A stretch of 64,000 nucleotides of DNA from Reinekea sp. G2M2-21 (GCF_015687175.1 NZ_JADPQG010000001.1:682001-746000), one strand, 5' to 3'; counted from the first letter of the stretch, positions 29,061-38,774 are shown. Translations and numbers: made by a program. Notes: a model not told the origin generated them from the letters alone.

Positions 29061-30078
29061 GGTTTTGCCCTCGTGTTCGCTGAATCAGAAGGCTCAATGC
29101 ATTAGCCAGGTTTTCGGTTAAGGCCGGGTTTGCCAACGTGGTCATTACAATGCCTGCCATGCCTGGTTGCATCGCTAAATTGGTCATGACACGTTGGAAC
29201 CCATCGGCGTCGGCCACTCGGGCTAAACGATCCAGTATTTGCGTGGCATAGGTTGCGTCTTGGCACAGGTGTGGAAAGCGAGTGAGCACCGTAAGCAGTA
29301 ATTCGAGATCGACCGTTTCGTTGTCGATCCTGGCTGCAATAACGGGCTCAATCAGTTTACGGGCGGGCGATTGGGCGCACGCTCGAAGGCAGGCGGACGT
29401 CAATTCTGCGTTATCCGGGTTCTTCTGCGCGATCGACACCAGCATTTCAACGGTGGATGTTGGTAACTCTCGATGTTCAAATTGTCGCAGCAGGGCTAAC
29501 AGGGGAGCTTGATCCAGTGTCAGCAAGGACGGATTCAGTTGTTGGATGTCGTTATCCTTGAGTCGGCAAACGAAGTCGGCAATACCTTGGATGCCCAGTT
29601 CCTGCCAGTGCAGCCCTGTATTAGGGGAAAGATAAAACCGATGCACGTCTTCAAAGTAAGGGCTGGGGGGTAATCCCAGAATTTTGGTCGCCCGAGCGTG
29701 CAACGCCGCCATCTTCTCTGGCTCTGGTTTGAACTGATAGGGGTGGTCGGTTAGTAATCTTTGTCGCTCTTTCGAATCCTGGACCTGTAATGCACGGTAC
29801 AGCCGGTTGACTAAATCGCTGTGCACGGCGGCGGGCAGGATGCCCTGTTCATCCAGCGGCAATTTCAGGAACCAGAGACTGTTCTGCTGACTTTCGTGTT
29901 CATTCCACAGAAAAATGACCAGCCAGGCATAACCCAGATGCGGGCAGGGATAAGGCTGACCTTCATCGAAGCGTTCGAGAGTTGAGTCGGGCATTTTGCG
30001 CAGTTGAATGCCAAGGTCAAACAGTCGATAACTGGCTTCTGTCATGGTAAGAAAGCCAGAAAGGCTGGGTACATTCAT
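29047..30078 (-). CDS. DUF3549 family protein
   Basis: A 343-residue soluble protein matching the gammaproteobacterial DUF3549 family: the N-terminus (LSGFLTMTEASYRLFDLGIQ) and YAWLVIFLWNE with WFLKLPLDEQG are typical. The C-terminal half is made of short helical repeats (VEMLVSIAQKNPDNAELTSA, RFPHLCQDATYATQILDRLA) reminiscent of HEAT-like arrays. There is no signal peptide. Its role is unknown. It precedes the YchJ-family gene with overlap, so they are cotranscribed. Confidence 0.8.
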   Translation of the reverse strand: MNVPSLSGFLTMTEASYRLFDLGIQLRKMPDSTLERFDEGQPYPCPHLGYAWLVIFLWNEHESQQNSLWFLKLPLDEQGILPAAVHSDLVNRLYRALQVQDSKERQRLLTDHPYQFKPEPEKMAALHARATKILGLPPSPYFEDVHRFYLSPNTGLHWQELGIQGIADFVCRLKDNDIQQLNPSLLTLDQAPLLALLRQFEHRELPTSTVEMLVSIAQKNPDNAELTSACLRACAQSPARKLIEPVIAARIDNETVDLELLLTVLTRFPHLCQDATYATQILDRLARVADADGFQRVMTNLAMQPGMAGIVMTTLANPALTENLANALSLLIQRTRGQNHAKH

Positions 30079-30360
30079 GTGTCGATCCGTTTGCTGATTT
30101 ACGGCGTTGTATTATACCTACTGCCATCTCGATAACCACGTTCAGGTCCGGGTGAATCTTATGTATTCTCTTTAGGATTCCTGATACTTCGTTAACCTTG
30201 TGTCCAGACCGTGCGACTACACAAATCAATCTCATATCTACAATGTTATGGTTTCAGCTTACCCGCCAGGTTTTCGAATTTCCCGTTGGTGTTGATATCG
30301 CTCTATGCTCCAGAGTCGGATACACTTTCCCGTTATGTCTTTGAGTAACAGGCTTGAACC

Positions 30361-30966
30361 ATGGCGGAGTTGTATTTCACGATCGCGGTAAAATTTGTAT
30401 TTCTGTTCGCCCCATTTTTCGTGGTCTCAATGTTCCTGGCGTTAACCCGCGGGGAAACGGTCGCGGTGAAGCGTAGTATTGTTATGCGTGCCATTCTGGC
30501 GTCTGCTTTTATCGGGGTCGTGTTGTTTTTTGCAGGTCCGGTACTGTTTGAAGTTATCGGTATTACGTTGGATTCATTCCGTATTGGTTCGGGTTCTTTG
30601 TTGTTTTTAACCGCAGTAAGCCTGGTGAACAGCGGCACCCGCAATCATGCCAAAGGATTGCCCGATGAGGAGCGTGATGATGTTTCAGTCGTGCCTCTGG
30701 CGATGCCGGTCATTGTTGGCCCCGCCACCATCGGTACCATACTGGTCTTGGGTGCGGAATTGCCGACATTCCGGGAAACTTTCGTCGGTATGTTGGGTAT
30801 GTTGTCTGCGTTGTTGGTTTTGGCCGGAATGCTGTTGTTGTCCGGTATGCTGGAGCGGGCACTGGGAAAAACAGGGTTGAATATTTTATCGAAAGTCAGT
30901 GGTTTGATTCTGGCCGCCATGGCCGCTGAAATAGTCTTTACCGGTGTCGCTGGTTTCCTGGCTTAA
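30361..30966 (+). CDS. MarC-family inner membrane protein
   Basis: A 201-residue protein with six membrane helices. The motifs FLFAPFFVVSMFLALTRGET near the N-terminus and PLAMPVIVGPATIGTILVLG in the middle are characteristic of MarC/YchE/YhgN. The function of the family is unknown; the earlier link to multiple antibiotic resistance was not upheld. The 282 bases upstream show nothing certain. Confidence 0.88.
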   Translation: MAELYFTIAVKFVFLFAPFFVVSMFLALTRGETVAVKRSIVMRAILASAFIGVVLFFAGPVLFEVIGITLDSFRIGSGSLLFLTAVSLVNSGTRNHAKGLPDEERDDVSVVPLAMPVIVGPATIGTILVLGAELPTFRETFVGMLGMLSALLVLAGMLLLSGMLERALGKTGLNILSKVSGLILAAMAAEIVFTGVAGFLA

Positions 30967-31035
30967 TTTTCATTGGCGTTTGGCTTGCCTTAGGGTATTC
31001 CCGCTTCTTTTTGACTTAGGTTTCAGGATTCTACT

Positions 31036-31347
31036 ATGACACAGGCTGTTCTTGAATTACTGGCAGAGATTGAAGGACTGCTGCAGAAACACAACCAGTG
31101 GCAGACAATTCCACCAACAGCTGAAAAAATGGCCAGCACAGAGCCGTTCAGTATTGACACGTTGACCTTCCTTGAGTGGTTGCAATGGGTCTATTTGGCG
31201 AGGTTAAGGGCTGTTATTCACGCTGGTGCGACCCTCCCGCAGGGAGCTATGGTATTGCCATACGCTCAGGAAGCTTTGCGAGCAGACGGAATCCAGATTC
31301 CCGGGCTTTTGTCACTCATTGAACAGTTAGATGATGCTTTGCAATAG
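31036..31347 (+). CDS. YqcC family protein
   Basis: A 103-residue soluble protein. The stretch FSIDTLTFLEWLQWVYLARL is the signature of the YqcC (DUF446) family, and the length fits. E. coli yqcC sits beside the tRNA pseudouridine synthase gene truC, which is not here. The function is unknown. It is convergent with the deacetylase-like gene; the intervening 190 bases include GGCGCCCTGGCGCC at 31392-31405 but no T-run. Confidence 0.85.
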   Translation: MTQAVLELLAEIEGLLQKHNQWQTIPPTAEKMASTEPFSIDTLTFLEWLQWVYLARLRAVIHAGATLPQGAMVLPYAQEALRADGIQIPGLLSLIEQLDDALQ

Positions 31348-31540
31348 AACCAGGCAAAGAGGAGCATGCGGAAAATAAGGTGGCAAATGGAGGCGCCCTG
31401 GCGCCATAGCTTTCGTTGAAAAAGTTTGATATCGCACCACTGATGTCGTCGTCTATTTGCCTTGCTTTCGGGGCGACTGCTGTGCAATTTACTTTCATCA
31501 CGTCACACACGAACCACTGATGGCGGCGCTCGCGTTGGAT

Positions 31541-32458
31541 TTACGCGAAATACTCCTGCCAAACCCTGGCTGCAGTCTGATGCACAATACTGTGAATACG
31601 TGCTAGGTGCTGGCGATCTTTCATATAGCCTCCCCCAATCACACACGACACGGGAATACGGCGTTGAACACACTCAGTCAGGACAAAGTAATCGCGTTTT
31701 GCCAAGCCTTCCGCACTGATATTGAGTAACCCCAGGGCGTCGTGTTCGTAAGGGTCGCTGCCTGCGTCGTACAACACCAAGTCCGGCTGATGTAGTTCCA
31801 GCAAATAAGGCAGGTGGCCTTTTAAGAGTTGCAGATAGTGTTCATCTTCGGTGTGCCGATCGATGTCAATGTCATAGTCACTGGTTGCCTTGCGGGCGGG
31901 AAAATTCTGTTTGCAGTGAAATGACACGGTTATGGCTTTCGGCTCGTTTGCTAAGATATTGGCAGTACCATCGCCTTGATGCACATCCAGATCGATGATC
32001 ATGACCCGTTCGACGTCATCACGGCGTAAAGCGTGCAACGCGCAAACGGCAAGGTCATTGAAAATGCAGAAACCACTGCCAAAATCCCGATGAGCATGGT
32101 GGGTGCCGCCGGCAAGATGGGCGGACAAACCACGCTCCAGGGCAAGTTCCATACTCAGCACGGAACCACCGACGGCAAGTCGTGTTCGCCTGACAAGGGC
32201 TTCGCTCCAGGGTAAGCCAATCCGGCGTATCTCTTTATCGGTCAATAGATTGGTTTTGAATCGCTCGATATAGTGTTTGTCATGAGCCAGTTCGAGCAGC
32301 GAGTCGTTGATCAGCGTTGGTGCAAACAGATCGCATTGCTTAATAAGGCCAATGTCATATAGGTGCTGGTGAAGTAGATGAAATTTTTCCATCGGAAAGC
32401 GGTGTGCGGGGTCGAAAGCAGGGCTGTAATCGTGATGGTAAACCAGCGGTAATTTCAT
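31541..32458 (-). CDS. Histone deacetylase-superfamily hydrolase
   Basis: About 305 residues of the zinc-dependent arginase/deacetylase fold. The start MKLPLVYHHDYSPAFDP at 32458 is preferred; an in-frame ATG lies four codons earlier at 32470. The active-site segments are GGTHHAHRDFGSGFCIFND, the metal ligands in IDLDVHQGDGTAN, and YDAGSDPYEHDALG. Bacterial members act on acetylpolyamines or acetylated small molecules, and some on protein lysines; which applies here is not clear. It is convergent with yqcC and shares a bidirectional terminator with sodB. Confidence 0.88.
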   Translation of the reverse strand: MKLPLVYHHDYSPAFDPAHRFPMEKFHLLHQHLYDIGLIKQCDLFAPTLINDSLLELAHDKHYIERFKTNLLTDKEIRRIGLPWSEALVRRTRLAVGGSVLSMELALERGLSAHLAGGTHHAHRDFGSGFCIFNDLAVCALHALRRDDVERVMIIDLDVHQGDGTANILANEPKAITVSFHCKQNFPARKATSDYDIDIDRHTEDEHYLQLLKGHLPYLLELHQPDLVLYDAGSDPYEHDALGLLNISAEGLAKRDYFVLTECVQRRIPVSCVIGGGYMKDRQHLARIHSIVHQTAARVWQEYFA

Positions 32459-32542
32459 CAAATCTATCATTCTCTGGGATGAATCTCTCGTTGATCGGAA
32501 TGTGGCACAGGAATGATGATGAATTCAAGAAAATGAGACCAT

Positions 32543-32570
32543 AAAAAAAGCGGCCAATGCCGCTTTTTTT
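32543..32570 (-). terminator. Bidirectional-type hairpin downstream of sodB
   Basis: AAAAAAAGCGGC pairs with GCCGCTTTTTTT across CAAT. T-runs are present on both strands. It lies 16 bases after the sodB stop and ahead of the deacetylase-like gene on the same strand, so it should end sodB transcription. Confidence 0.88.
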
Positions 32571-32586
32571 GTCACACCTGAGTGAA

Positions 32587-33168
32587 TTACTTGGCGAAGT
32601 TTTCTGCCGCGAATTCCCAGTTGGCCAAAGCCCAGAATGCTTCCAGGTACTTCGGACGCAGATTACGGAAATCGATGTAATAAGCGTGTTCCCACAGGTC
32701 AACCGTAATGATTGGTGTTTGATCACCCGTGATCGGCGTTGCTGCGTTACTGGTGTTAACGATATCCAATGAACCATCGCTGTTTTTTACCAGCCAAGTC
32801 CAGCTAGAACCGAAGTTGTTTACTGCTTTTTCATTGAATTCAGTCTGGAATGCTTCAAATGAACCCCACTTCGCCGTGATAGCATCAGCCAAAGCACCTG
32901 TTGGTTCGCCGCCGCCGTTCGGGCTCAGGCTGTTCCAATAGAAGGTGTGGTTCCAGATTTGTGCAGCATTGTTAAAAACACCGCCAGTTGAAGACTTGAT
33001 GATTTCTTCCAGGCTCTTACCTTCAAACTCAGTACCAGGAATTAAACCGTTCAGTTTGGTGACATAAGTCGCGTGGTGTTTGCCGTGGTGATATTCAAGC
33101 GTTTCAGCAGAAATATGCGGCGCTAATGCATCTTTTGCGTAAGGTAATTCAGGTAATTCAAAAGCCAT
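32587..33168 (-). CDS. sodB: Iron superoxide dismutase
   Basis: A 193-residue cytoplasmic enzyme converting superoxide to peroxide and oxygen. The start is [20 protein letters not shown] at 33168, with GGGAGAG just upstream; an earlier in-frame ATG adds 14 residues not seen in the family. Metal ligands fall in [22 protein letters not shown] and the C-terminal [33 protein letters not shown] resembles iron-type rather than manganese-type enzymes. The 344 bases upstream, to the next gene, show no certain promoter or gene. Confidence 0.95.
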   Translation of the reverse strand: MAFELPELPYAKDALAPHISAETLEYHHGKHHATYVTKLNGLIPGTEFEGKSLEEIIKSSTGGVFNNAAQIWNHTFYWNSLSPNGGGEPTGALADAITAKWGSFEAFQTEFNEKAVNNFGSSWTWLVKNSDGSLDIVNTSNAATPITGDQTPIITVDLWEHAYYIDFRNLRPKYLEAFWALANWEFAAENFAK

Positions 33169-33512
33169 GGATACTCTCCCTTGGATGTTATCGTTCTGAA
33201 ATGTGGCCACAGCCTATGATCGGGTCTTAAGTCCTGAGATTCAAGGTCTCATTGATGAATTTTAGCTATCGGCTTGTTTGGCTGTTCAAAACGACCAAGG
33301 TGTTAAATTTGCCGCTTTTTCACAGATTAAGGTAAGCGGTTGTGAATAATCTAGGTATGGAATAGGGGGGCTCAAACCCGAATAACTGCTATTAGGCACC
33401 GGCGTTTAAAAAGGAAAAGAGTGACATCCGTCTCGCTCCAGAGTTGCATCAGTGTTAGTTTAAGCCAGATAATAGTCCGTATTGTTCTGGTAATTAAGGT
33501 ATAGGTTGACAG

Positions 33513-34400
33513 ATGGCAGAGAAAACACCGGTAGGCGATATGCCTCGCATGGTTCCTGATCGTGAAGATATTCGCCGGCGTGTCGTGCCCGCTCAAGCGG
33601 ATCGCAAACCGAATGTGAGTAAAAAAGAACCAGACGCCAAAGGTTCTTCGTGGCTGATGGCCGTGCTGTTAATCGTCGCGGGTATCGCAATTGGGTACCT
33701 GGCCCTGCAACAATATTCCCTGACTCAGTTATTGAACTCCTATGAAGAACGGCTGGAACTGGCCGATGAGCGCATTGTCAGCTTAGAACAATCCCTGACG
33801 CAAACAGATGAATCCGTGGCTCTGAACGGTACAGCCATCAATGCTCAGTTCAAAGCAATTAAATCTGAAACCGATCTGCACATGTCTGAGATCCGCAAGT
33901 TGTGGGATGTGACCAACAAGCGCAATAAAACGTGGATAGAAGAGAATCAGGCCAACCTGGCGGCGCAGACGAAAACCGTTGCGGCACTCGAGGCGTCTAT
34001 CAAAACGCTGGAATCAGGCCAGACAACAAGCCAAGCCGAGGTTGCTGCGTTGAAGCAGCAATTGGATGAGCAGATCGCCGTATTTGCCAAGGTTGAACAG
34101 CAGATAACTCAGACAACAGAGGAAATGGCGACGGTTAATCGGGCTATCGAAAGCTTGATTAATGGGAATTATGAAGAGCGGTTGTTGACCTTAACTCTGA
34201 ATCAGGAAAATCTATTGGCTGAATTGGGCAAAGTGGATCAACAGTCATCCGCAAATGCTGATCAAATAAGCGAAATGTTGGTGACCCTGAACGCGATAGA
34301 TACCGGACGACTGGAAACCAATCAGCGATTGTCGGCATTATCAACCCGCCTGGATACGCTAAATGCCAAGGTGACTGCGTTGACCGGCACCAGCCAGTAA
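33513..34400 (+). CDS. Membrane-anchored coiled-coil protein, function unknown
   Basis: A 295-residue protein. A basic, proline-containing cytoplasmic segment (1-44) leads to one membrane helix (SSWLMAVLLIVAGIAIGYLA, about 45-65) and then roughly 230 residues of heptad-rich coiled coil (SYEERLELADERIVSLEQSL, AEVAALKQQLDEQIAVFAKV, LSALSTRLDTLNAKVTAL). I do not recognise a named family. The layout suggests a periplasmic structural or scaffolding protein. It is followed by an imperfect inverted repeat and a DeoR-type regulator. Confidence 0.65.
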   Translation: MAEKTPVGDMPRMVPDREDIRRRVVPAQADRKPNVSKKEPDAKGSSWLMAVLLIVAGIAIGYLALQQYSLTQLLNSYEERLELADERIVSLEQSLTQTDESVALNGTAINAQFKAIKSETDLHMSEIRKLWDVTNKRNKTWIEENQANLAAQTKTVAALEASIKTLESGQTTSQAEVAALKQQLDEQIAVFAKVEQQITQTTEEMATVNRAIESLINGNYEERLLTLTLNQENLLAELGKVDQQSSANADQISEMLVTLNAIDTGRLETNQRLSALSTRLDTLNAKVTALTGTSQ

Positions 34401-34416
34401 CCCAACGAAGAGACCC

Positions 34417-34463
34417 TAGGTACAGCAGATTTACTGCATTTGCCCCTAAATCTTCTGTACCTA
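34417..34463. promoter_or_regulatory. 17-bp inverted repeat upstream of the DeoR-family gene
   Basis: TAGGTACAGCAGATTTA (34417-34433) pairs with TAAATCTTCTGTACCTA (34447-34463), 16 of 17 positions, across a 13-nt spacer. No T-run follows, so an operator or mRNA hairpin is more likely than a terminator. It ends 35 bases before the TTG start of the regulator. Confidence 0.6.
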
Positions 34464-34498
34464 TCTGAGCGCAAGCCTTTGGATTTGGAGTGCCCCCC

Positions 34499-35269
34499 TT
34501 GACTGAGTCAGACTTGAATGATCGACAGCGAAATATCCTTCGTTGGGTGGAGTCTGATGGCCATGTTCGCGTCGAGGATATGGTCCGTCGCTACGAAGTC
34601 ACAGAACAAACTATACGTCGTGATCTGACTTTTTTGGAAGCGCAGCAATTGTTGCGGCGCGTTCATGGCGGCGCTAAGCCGACAAACTCGACTGAGAATA
34701 TCGCGTATTCTGATCGTCAGATCATGAACTTCGCTGAAAAACAGAAAATTGCCCGCGTTATTGCCGAGCACATCCCAGACAATGCCAGTCTGTTTATCAA
34801 TATTGGTACAACGACGGAAACCATTGCGCATGAGCTGATGCAGCATAAGGGCTTGCAGATTGTGACCAATAATCTGCACGTTGCCACCCTCATGAGTCAG
34901 AAGCCGGACTTTCGCGTCATTGTGACCAGCGGCGAGGTAAGAGCGAGTGATGGCGGTATAGTGGGTGAGGCGACGCTCGACTTCATTCAGCAATTTAAAC
35001 TGGATTACGGATTGATCGGCATCAGCGCCATAGATAATGAAGGGACCTTGCTGGATTTCGATTATCGGGAAGTGAAGGTCGCACAAGCCATTATTCAACA
35101 CAGTCGACAGGTGTTTCTCGCGGCAGACCACAGTAAATTTGGTCGTAAAGCCATGGTTCGCTTGGGCAACATCAGTCAGGCGGATATGTTTTTTACTGAC
35201 AGGGCGCCAGGGCCGGAAATATTGGCAAAGATGAATGACGCCGATGTGTCATTGCAGATTTGTCGTTAA
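34499..35269 (+). CDS. DeoR/GlpR-family transcriptional regulator
   Basis: A 256-residue repressor-type protein. TTG at 34499 is taken as start because GGAG (34487-34490) lies eight bases before it; a GTG at 34490 is in frame but overlaps that site. The N-terminal helix-turn-helix (RQRNILRWVESDGHVRVEDM through VTEQTIRRDLTFLEA) is of the DeoR type, followed by HGGAKPT. The sugar-phosphate-binding DeoRC domain contains SLFINIGTTTETIAHEL and AADHSKFGRKA. GlpR is the closest general match, but no glp genes are near. The inverted repeat just upstream may be its own operator. Confidence 0.87.
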   Translation: MTESDLNDRQRNILRWVESDGHVRVEDMVRRYEVTEQTIRRDLTFLEAQQLLRRVHGGAKPTNSTENIAYSDRQIMNFAEKQKIARVIAEHIPDNASLFINIGTTTETIAHELMQHKGLQIVTNNLHVATLMSQKPDFRVIVTSGEVRASDGGIVGEATLDFIQQFKLDYGLIGISAIDNEGTLLDFDYREVKVAQAIIQHSRQVFLAADHSKFGRKAMVRLGNISQADMFFTDRAPGPEILAKMNDADVSLQICR

Positions 35270-35421
35270 CGGTGGCATTATGACGCGTCAGCAACGTGCG
35301 TTTGTTACTCAATCGCACAAATCTTTTCTTCACTCATGTCTTTACTTCATCGTTGAGCGCCTCAGAATACAGGGTTTAGATACTCATTCGATGAGATTGG
35401 GCAAATTTACGAGGGTTTACG

Positions 35422-36135
35422 GTGTTTTTAGACGAATTTCATGACGTGATTGATGACCAGGTGGTGGTTTCCGCAGAGCAGGCCAGCCGTTTCGCAAAGG
35501 AAGTCGCCGGTGATTTCAATCCGATTCATGACCCTGAGGCTAAACGTTTCTGTGTGCCTGGTGATTTGCTGTTTGCACTGGCCTTGTCGAAATACGGTCT
35601 CAGTGAAAAGATGTCTGTCACTTTTTCTGGTATGGTCGGAAAAGACAAACCACTGATTTTGCCTGAGAAAGATAACGGTGTGATCGAAATTAAAGACGAC
35701 AGCGGTAAGGTTTATACCCATGTCGATCACAGTGGGGCAGTCAGTCATGATGCTACCCTGATTGAGCATTTAATCCGTCGCTACGTCGCCTTTTCCGGTC
35801 GTAACTTTCCCTACATTCTGGTGCCATTGTTAGAAAAACATCAGGTTATGTTTAATCCGACCCGACCGTTGGTTATCTATGAAAGCATGGCATTTCAATT
35901 GGACACGCTGGACATTGTTGAGCCTAATCTGGAACTGGTGAATTCAACGTTGGATGTGAATGGGAAGCGTGGTGATGCGCATTTCCTGTTTGAGATCCGT
36001 GACGGTGATAAAGTGGTTGGAAAGGGCGATAAAAAACTGATCGTCAGCGGCTTGCAACCGTACGACGCTGAGGTTATGCAGGGTGTAGTCGATAATTTCA
36101 ATGGCTTGAAATCGACCTATCTCGCCAGCTTGTAA
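35422..36135 (+). CDS. DUF3581 family protein
   Basis: A 237-residue soluble protein of the DUF3581 family, starting at GTG 35422 with GAGGG seven to eleven bases before. The conserved opening reads VVVSAEQASRFAKEVAGDFN followed by PIHDPEAKRFCVPGDLLFAL, the segment by which I recognise the family. That segment resembles the substrate loop of MaoC/hot-dog hydratases (FNPIH), so a hot-dog fold is plausible. The function is unknown. Confidence 0.8.
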   Translation: MFLDEFHDVIDDQVVVSAEQASRFAKEVAGDFNPIHDPEAKRFCVPGDLLFALALSKYGLSEKMSVTFSGMVGKDKPLILPEKDNGVIEIKDDSGKVYTHVDHSGAVSHDATLIEHLIRRYVAFSGRNFPYILVPLLEKHQVMFNPTRPLVIYESMAFQLDTLDIVEPNLELVNSTLDVNGKRGDAHFLFEIRDGDKVVGKGDKKLIVSGLQPYDAEVMQGVVDNFNGLKSTYLASL

Positions 36136-36376
36136 TTCTTTTTTGATGGCGACGCGCCCTTGACTGAGGGCGCTTGTTGCGCTTCTTTCCGTGGCCGCTA
36201 ACGTCCATTCTCCCGTCAATTATCACTTTACAAAAAATTACATCGCTAACTGATTGATTTACAACGACTGCAAAAACATGCCTTAAAAAACCTTGGATTT
36301 GCCAGTGCATTTTTAAACGGTTTGCTTATAATCCGCCGCCCTTTGTTACTAGCTCACTTTAAGGTTGATTGTTTGT

Positions 36377-36709
36377 ATGATGAATGAGTATCAGGTTGAA
36401 CAGCCACAAGGTCATCTGTGTCTGGCCTCTAGTTTGATATTGAATGAGCGTCCGATGCCAATTCGTTTTTTCTACAAGGAAGATCCGCAGCATGCCAATG
36501 ATACCGGTTTCCGTTTTTACAGCGGTCAGGAAACCGATGAATTTTTAATGGAAGAGAATGCGGCTTGTGTCGCACCGTTAGACTGTATGGAGCGTCTGGA
36601 CCCGAGCATTCGTGAGTTGTTAAAAAAGTCGGAAGTGGGAAGTGTTTGGGAGCGTTTGCCAAACAGTAACGATTGGGTGCCGGTTCACGATTATCAGATT
36701 CCAGACTGA
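36377..36709 (+). CDS. DUF2185 (Imm33-like) domain protein
   Basis: A 110-residue soluble protein. The start is taken as the ATG at 36377 with AAGG twelve bases before; the next codon is also ATG. CLASSLILNERPMPIRFFYK, then DTGFRFYSGQETDEF and the acidic WERLPNSNDWVPV resemble DUF2185 domains, which also appear as immunity protein Imm33 beside polymorphic toxins. No toxin gene is adjacent, so a household role is as likely as immunity. Confidence 0.68.
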   Translation: MMNEYQVEQPQGHLCLASSLILNERPMPIRFFYKEDPQHANDTGFRFYSGQETDEFLMEENAACVAPLDCMERLDPSIRELLKKSEVGSVWERLPNSNDWVPVHDYQIPD

Positions 36710-36911
36710 CGTCGCAGCCGTGAGTTGATGTGATAGGGCGATGCAGTGGGCCGGCATGACCTGCCTGCATCGCTAATTTTAGTAAAACCTTTCTTGCAAT
36801 TTCATGCATTCAGTCAAGTCATTACAACCAAACCTTTTCTTGTTGGAAATCCTGAGCCCGCCTGCTTAAACGCAGTTTTGATGGTTTTCAATTAATAACG
36901 GGGTCAATGTC

Positions 36912-37935
36912 TCAACGTTGGTCTGGATAGATTAACCATGGTTTGGAGAACCAGTAATAGAAGTCACCACTTCGGCTTTGTGACGTGCAGTTGTAACGAT
37001 GGCGACCGTCACTTAATTCAGAGGAACTGGTCAGGGTAAAGTGATTATCATCTTGCCATCCGGCGTCCTGCCAATGCCCATCGACAAAGCAGTTTAATGC
37101 CCGCGACAGATCTGACGTCTCAAGGAGGCTTGCGGTAAGCTGAGGTTTTTTTTCTGAGGTCAACATGTCTGGCAACAGAGTTTCATCGACCGGCATTGGC
37201 TTGGATTTCAGCTTCACTAACAGGGTTTCTGTATTGGCATAAATGCCAGCGGCAGCAAAACGAGGGATCGACCGCATGTCGGTACCGTGCCACAACCCAC
37301 CGGAATGTTGCGCAAAGCCGATATAATCCATTTCATTTAGTAATGAGCGCAATGCGTCGTTGAACTCACCATAGGGATAAGCAAACCATCGTGGAATGTC
37401 GGTTCCCAGTTCGTCGGTGAGTCGTGTTTGCGCATGTTCAATATTCTGTCGAGTATTTGCCAGCCAGGTATCATCCCGTTTTGGATGTCGAACCAAGTAG
37501 GCATGATCCGAACTATGGTTGGCAATAGTGACGCCATTAGCATGCATTTCCCGTATCTGGTCCCAGCTCAGCATGTCGCCATATTTCTGGTCGATCGCAT
37601 CCGTCGCGATGAACACGGTAAAGGGGTAACCAAATTCTTTCAGAAGCGGCCAGGCATTGTCGTAAATGTTGCCATATCCATCGTCGAAGGTTATTGCGAC
37701 AGCGTGGTCTGGCAAGGGTTGTTGATTCTGGATGGCTTTTACCGCGTCCTGCAGATCAACCACGGTAAAGCCTTGGTCGTTGAGCCATTGCAGGTGCCCC
37801 CTGAATTGGGCTGGACATCACTGATGTACTGGCGGGTGTGCTTTCAGACACGTGATGATAAACCAGTATGTTGACATGGTTCGCTGCGAACAGCGGTTGC
37901 ACGCAACACAAAAAAATCAGGCAGAGGCGTTTCAC
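36912..37935 (-). pseudogene. Polysaccharide deacetylase, broken by a one-base frameshift
   Basis: The GTG start at 37935 overlaps the sulfurtransferase stop and has AGGAG just upstream. The first frame encodes a signal peptide (MKRLCLIFLCCVQPLFA) and NHVNILVYHHVSE. At a GGG run (37808-37810 on the plus strand) one extra base moves the reading frame; the next frame continues with FRGHLQWLNDQGFTVVDLQD, then the deacetylase core AITFDDGYGNIYDNAWPLL and ANHSSDHAYL. Deleting one base restores one NodB-type protein of about 340 residues. Either a recent inactivating indel or a sequencing error is possible. An internal ATG at 37763 could yield a shorter cytoplasmic form. Confidence 0.75.
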
Positions 37936-38774
37936 AGCATTTCTCCTTCCAGTCCCGTGGCGATAGGGCGTTGGTCGTCTGTTACCCATTCGCTCCAGCT
38001 GCCGGGGTAGAGTCTGGGCATCGCGAAACCAGCTTCGACCATAGCGAGGATGTTGTGGCAAGCTGTAACGCCTGAGCCGCAATAGCAAATCGTTGACTTT
38101 TCGGTGCTGAGTTGGAATCGTGCTTTGAGTTCAGCCCGGCTTTTAAATAATCCATCGGGCATCAGGTTTTTGCTGAAGTCTGCATTCCATGCCCCCTGGA
38201 TGTGTCCCGCTTTAGGGTCCAGCGGCTCTGTTTCTCCGCTGTATCGATTCACGGCGCGGGCATCCAACAGCAGCGTATCGGTTGGAGGGTCGATCAGGTC
38301 GTCCGCGGTCACCGTCCAGTCTGTTTGAACTTCTATTGTAATCTGACTCGCTGGTGGCAATTGGACTTTCGTTTCAGGAATCCCTCCGGTTTTCAACCAG
38401 TGTTGAAAACCACCATTCAGCACTTTGACATTTGTCACGCCAGCCCATTTTAAAAGCCACCAGGCACGTACGGCAAACATGCTGTTCCTATCGTCGTAAA
38501 CGACGACGGGCGAATTTGTTTCGATGCCCCAGTGGCGGAGGGTCGTTTCAAAATCTCCTTCTGCGGGCATTGGATGTCGACCGGTTTTGCCTGGGATGAT
38601 CGGTCCGCTGAGGTCAGTTTCAAGGTCTGCAAAAATGGCGCCTGGAATGTGTCCTTCGGCATACAGCAAGCGAGATTTGGTTCGATCCTGTAAGTCGCTT
38701 CGACAATCCAGTATTCGCAAATTTGGATCGTCCAACTTGGTATTAAGTTCGGTGGGGCTTATAAGCTGAGACAT
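37932..38774 (-). CDS. Rhodanese-type sulfurtransferase (SseA-like)
   Basis: A 280-residue enzyme with two tandem rhodanese domains. The active-site loop in the second domain is CYCGSGVTACHN, with the CGSGVTA loop typical of 3-mercaptopyruvate sulfurtransferase. The first domain has RILDCRSDLQD and GHIPGAIFADLETDLSGP. The length fits SseA. It transfers sulfur from mercaptopyruvate or thiosulfate to cyanide or thiol acceptors in the cytoplasm. A GAGG ribosome site precedes the ATG. It overlaps the deacetylase pseudogene start by four bases. Confidence 0.9.
   Translation of the reverse strand: MSQLISPTELNTKLDDPNLRILDCRSDLQDRTKSRLLYAEGHIPGAIFADLETDLSGPIIPGKTGRHPMPAEGDFETTLRHWGIETNSPVVVYDDRNSMFAVRAWWLLKWAGVTNVKVLNGGFQHWLKTGGIPETKVQLPPASQITIEVQTDWTVTADDLIDPPTDTLLLDARAVNRYSGETEPLDPKAGHIQGAWNADFSKNLMPDGLFKSRAELKARFQLSTEKSTICYCGSGVTACHNILAMVEAGFAMPRLYPGSWSEWVTDDQRPIATGLEGEML

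Noticed and set aside
37756-37935. Programmed frameshift in the polysaccharide deacetylase
   Set aside because: There is no slippery heptamer or downstream pseudoknot at the GGG run; a simple indel explains it better.
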